Assembly: GCF_001541345.2 (NCBI RefSeq) | Contig: NZ_LMVL02000002.1 | Location: 310,001 to 374,000 of the forward strand | Source of the DNA: Gillisella vitis | GTDB lineage: Bacteria; Pseudomonadota; Alphaproteobacteria; Rhizobiales; Rhizobiaceae | Length of the DNA: 64,000 bases | Direction: 5' to 3' | In this document: positions 63,222-64,000 of the stretch, piece by piece | How positions within the stretch are numbered: the first letter of the stretch is position 1 | Layout of the letters: each line of letters opens with the position of its first letter | The notes under the pieces: model-generated | Seen by the model: only the letters and a program-made list of their open reading frames with translations | What the model was told of the DNA's origin: nothing | Databases searched by the model: none | Program-made: the position numbers and the translations under genes

Positions 63222-64000
63222 ATGGCAAAGCACGATCCATCAGACGCAACGCCCCCCGATTTCAAGGCATTGGAGGCGGAATGCATGTCCATCGTGCTCC
63301 AGAATGGCAAGGTGCCGGAAACGCGGGCCGCCATTCTCCCCTTGCTGAAAAAAGCAAGCATTGATGGCCGGGAGGCGGCCCTGCGCCATCTGACCGCCAA
63401 TGGCAGCGGCTTGGAATGCGCCGGGATGATTTCCAATCTCCAGGATAATCTGATCGCGCTGGTGCATCGCATGGTCACCCAGGCGGTTTATCCCACCACC
63501 CAGCATGAATTTGCCGTGGCTGCTGTCGGCGGTTATGGACGCAGCACTCTGGCTCCCGGGTCCGACATCGATCTCTTGTTCCTGCTATCGGTCAAGGCTG
63601 GGGCGGATGCCCGCAAGGCGGTGGAATTCCTGCTCTATATTCTGTGGGATCTGGGTTTCAAGGTCGGTCATGCCACCCGCCTCGTTGAGGAATGCATCCG
63701 GCTGTCACGCACCGATATGACCATCAGGACCGCCATTCTCGAAACCCGGTTCATCTGCGGCGAAGCGCTGCTGGTTGGCGAATTGCAGAAACGGTTCGAT
63801 GCGGAGGTGGTTGAAAAGACCGCGCCTGAATTCATTGCCGCCAAACTGGCCGAACGTGATGAACGGCACCGCAAGGCGGGCGATACCCGTTATCTGGTCG
63901 AGCCGAATGTGAAGGAAGGCAAGGGCGGCTTGCGAGACCTGCACACGCTGTTCTGGATCGCCAAATATTATTACCGGATTTCCGATCCGGCCGACCTGGT
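63222..64000 (+). CDS. glnD: bifunctional uridylyltransferase/uridylyl-removing enzyme, partial
   Basis: The first 259 codons; the gene leaves the window at the right edge. GlnD uridylylates and de-uridylylates PII proteins according to glutamine level, and so controls nitrogen assimilation. The nucleotidyltransferase motif is [18 protein letters not shown] from residue 103, with metal-binding D115 and D117. The next block, [26 protein letters not shown], is specific to GlnD. The HD and ACT domains lie outside. The ATG at 63222 has only a weak ribosome site. mutS upstream and glnD are commonly adjacent in rhizobia. Confidence 0.95.
   Translation, partial: MAKHDPSDATPPDFKALEAECMSIVLQNGKVPETRAAILPLLKKASIDGREAALRHLTANGSGLECAGMISNLQDNLIALVHRMVTQAVYPTTQHEFAVAAVGGYGRSTLAPGSDIDLLFLLSVKAGADARKAVEFLLYILWDLGFKVGHATRLVEECIRLSRTDMTIRTAILETRFICGEALLVGELQKRFDAEVVEKTAPEFIAAKLAERDERHRKAGDTRYLVEPNVKEGKGGLRDLHTLFWIAKYYYRISDPADL

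Overview
The window reads as chromosomal DNA of an alphaproteobacterium of the order Rhizobiales, most likely Rhizobiaceae (Agrobacterium, Allorhizobium or Rhizobium type). The grounds are gene content and order: pmtA and olsB (rhizobial phosphatidylcholine and ornithine-lipid enzymes), dnaA and dnaN lying more than 30 kb apart, an rpsT-dnaA pair, a ubiB-ubiE / mutM cluster, hemW-rdgB-rph next to hrcA-grpE, lptC-lptA-lptB-rpoN-hpf-ptsN, and olsB-mutS-glnD. It is dense, ordinary core genome; no rRNA, tRNA, insertion sequence, prophage or CRISPR array was seen.

Layout. 1-5.2 kb: an NDUFA9-like reductase (cut by the window edge), a DUF1330 protein, an exported beta-helix protein, the pmtA / phosphatase-like / pyrF operon and dnaN. 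5.5-15 kb: rsmI-yraN, then a complete ugpBAEC glycerol-3-phosphate importer plus a cupin gene lying between yraN and gshB, then comM. 15-30.5 kb: mixed metabolic and accessory genes (cysK, two divergent LysE-type exporters, a GNAT protein, dut, prfC, otsB-otsA, thiD, a GFA protein, a membrane-anchored phosphatase, pirin, a class II glutamine amidotransferase, LysR with a split chromate transporter, coaBC). 30.7-33.7 kb: a three-gene phosphorelay operon. 33.7-40.2 kb: ubiB, ubiE, mutM, rpsT, and dnaA behind a 0.9-kb leader with clustered GANTC sites. 40.4-47.8 kb: a DMT permease, a frameshifted methyltransferase, hemW, rdgB, a VOC protein, rph, hrcA, grpE and ptsN. 47.8-52.6 kb: hpf, rpoN and lptB-lptA-lptC. 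53-57 kb: ihfB, lapA and an rRNA-methyltransferase / TrmH-type / lspA operon. 57.3-64 kb: a soluble hybrid kinase, olsB, mutS and the start of glnD.

Connections. Three loci concern phospholipid or phosphate economy: pmtA (phosphatidylcholine), olsB (phosphorus-free ornithine lipid) and ugpBAEC (glycerol-3-phosphate uptake). Upstream of ugpB there are CTGTCAY half-sites on an 11-bp register, a likely PhoB site. rpoN and ptsN lie in one cluster and glnD sits at the right edge, so several nitrogen-control genes fall in the window. dnaA, dnaN and mutS give a replication and repair component.

The clearest non-gene signals are intergenic palindromic repeats: a GCATAATTCCTTA family with three copies, a TCAGGGAAAA-type family with two copies, and a 188-bp nested inverted repeat between comM and cysK. 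I did not find a convincing previously undescribed system. The most useful leads are the ugp Pho-box array, the GANTC cluster before dnaA, the phosphorelay operon, the phosphatase-fold protein lacking its RHG motif, and the frameshifted methyltransferase.
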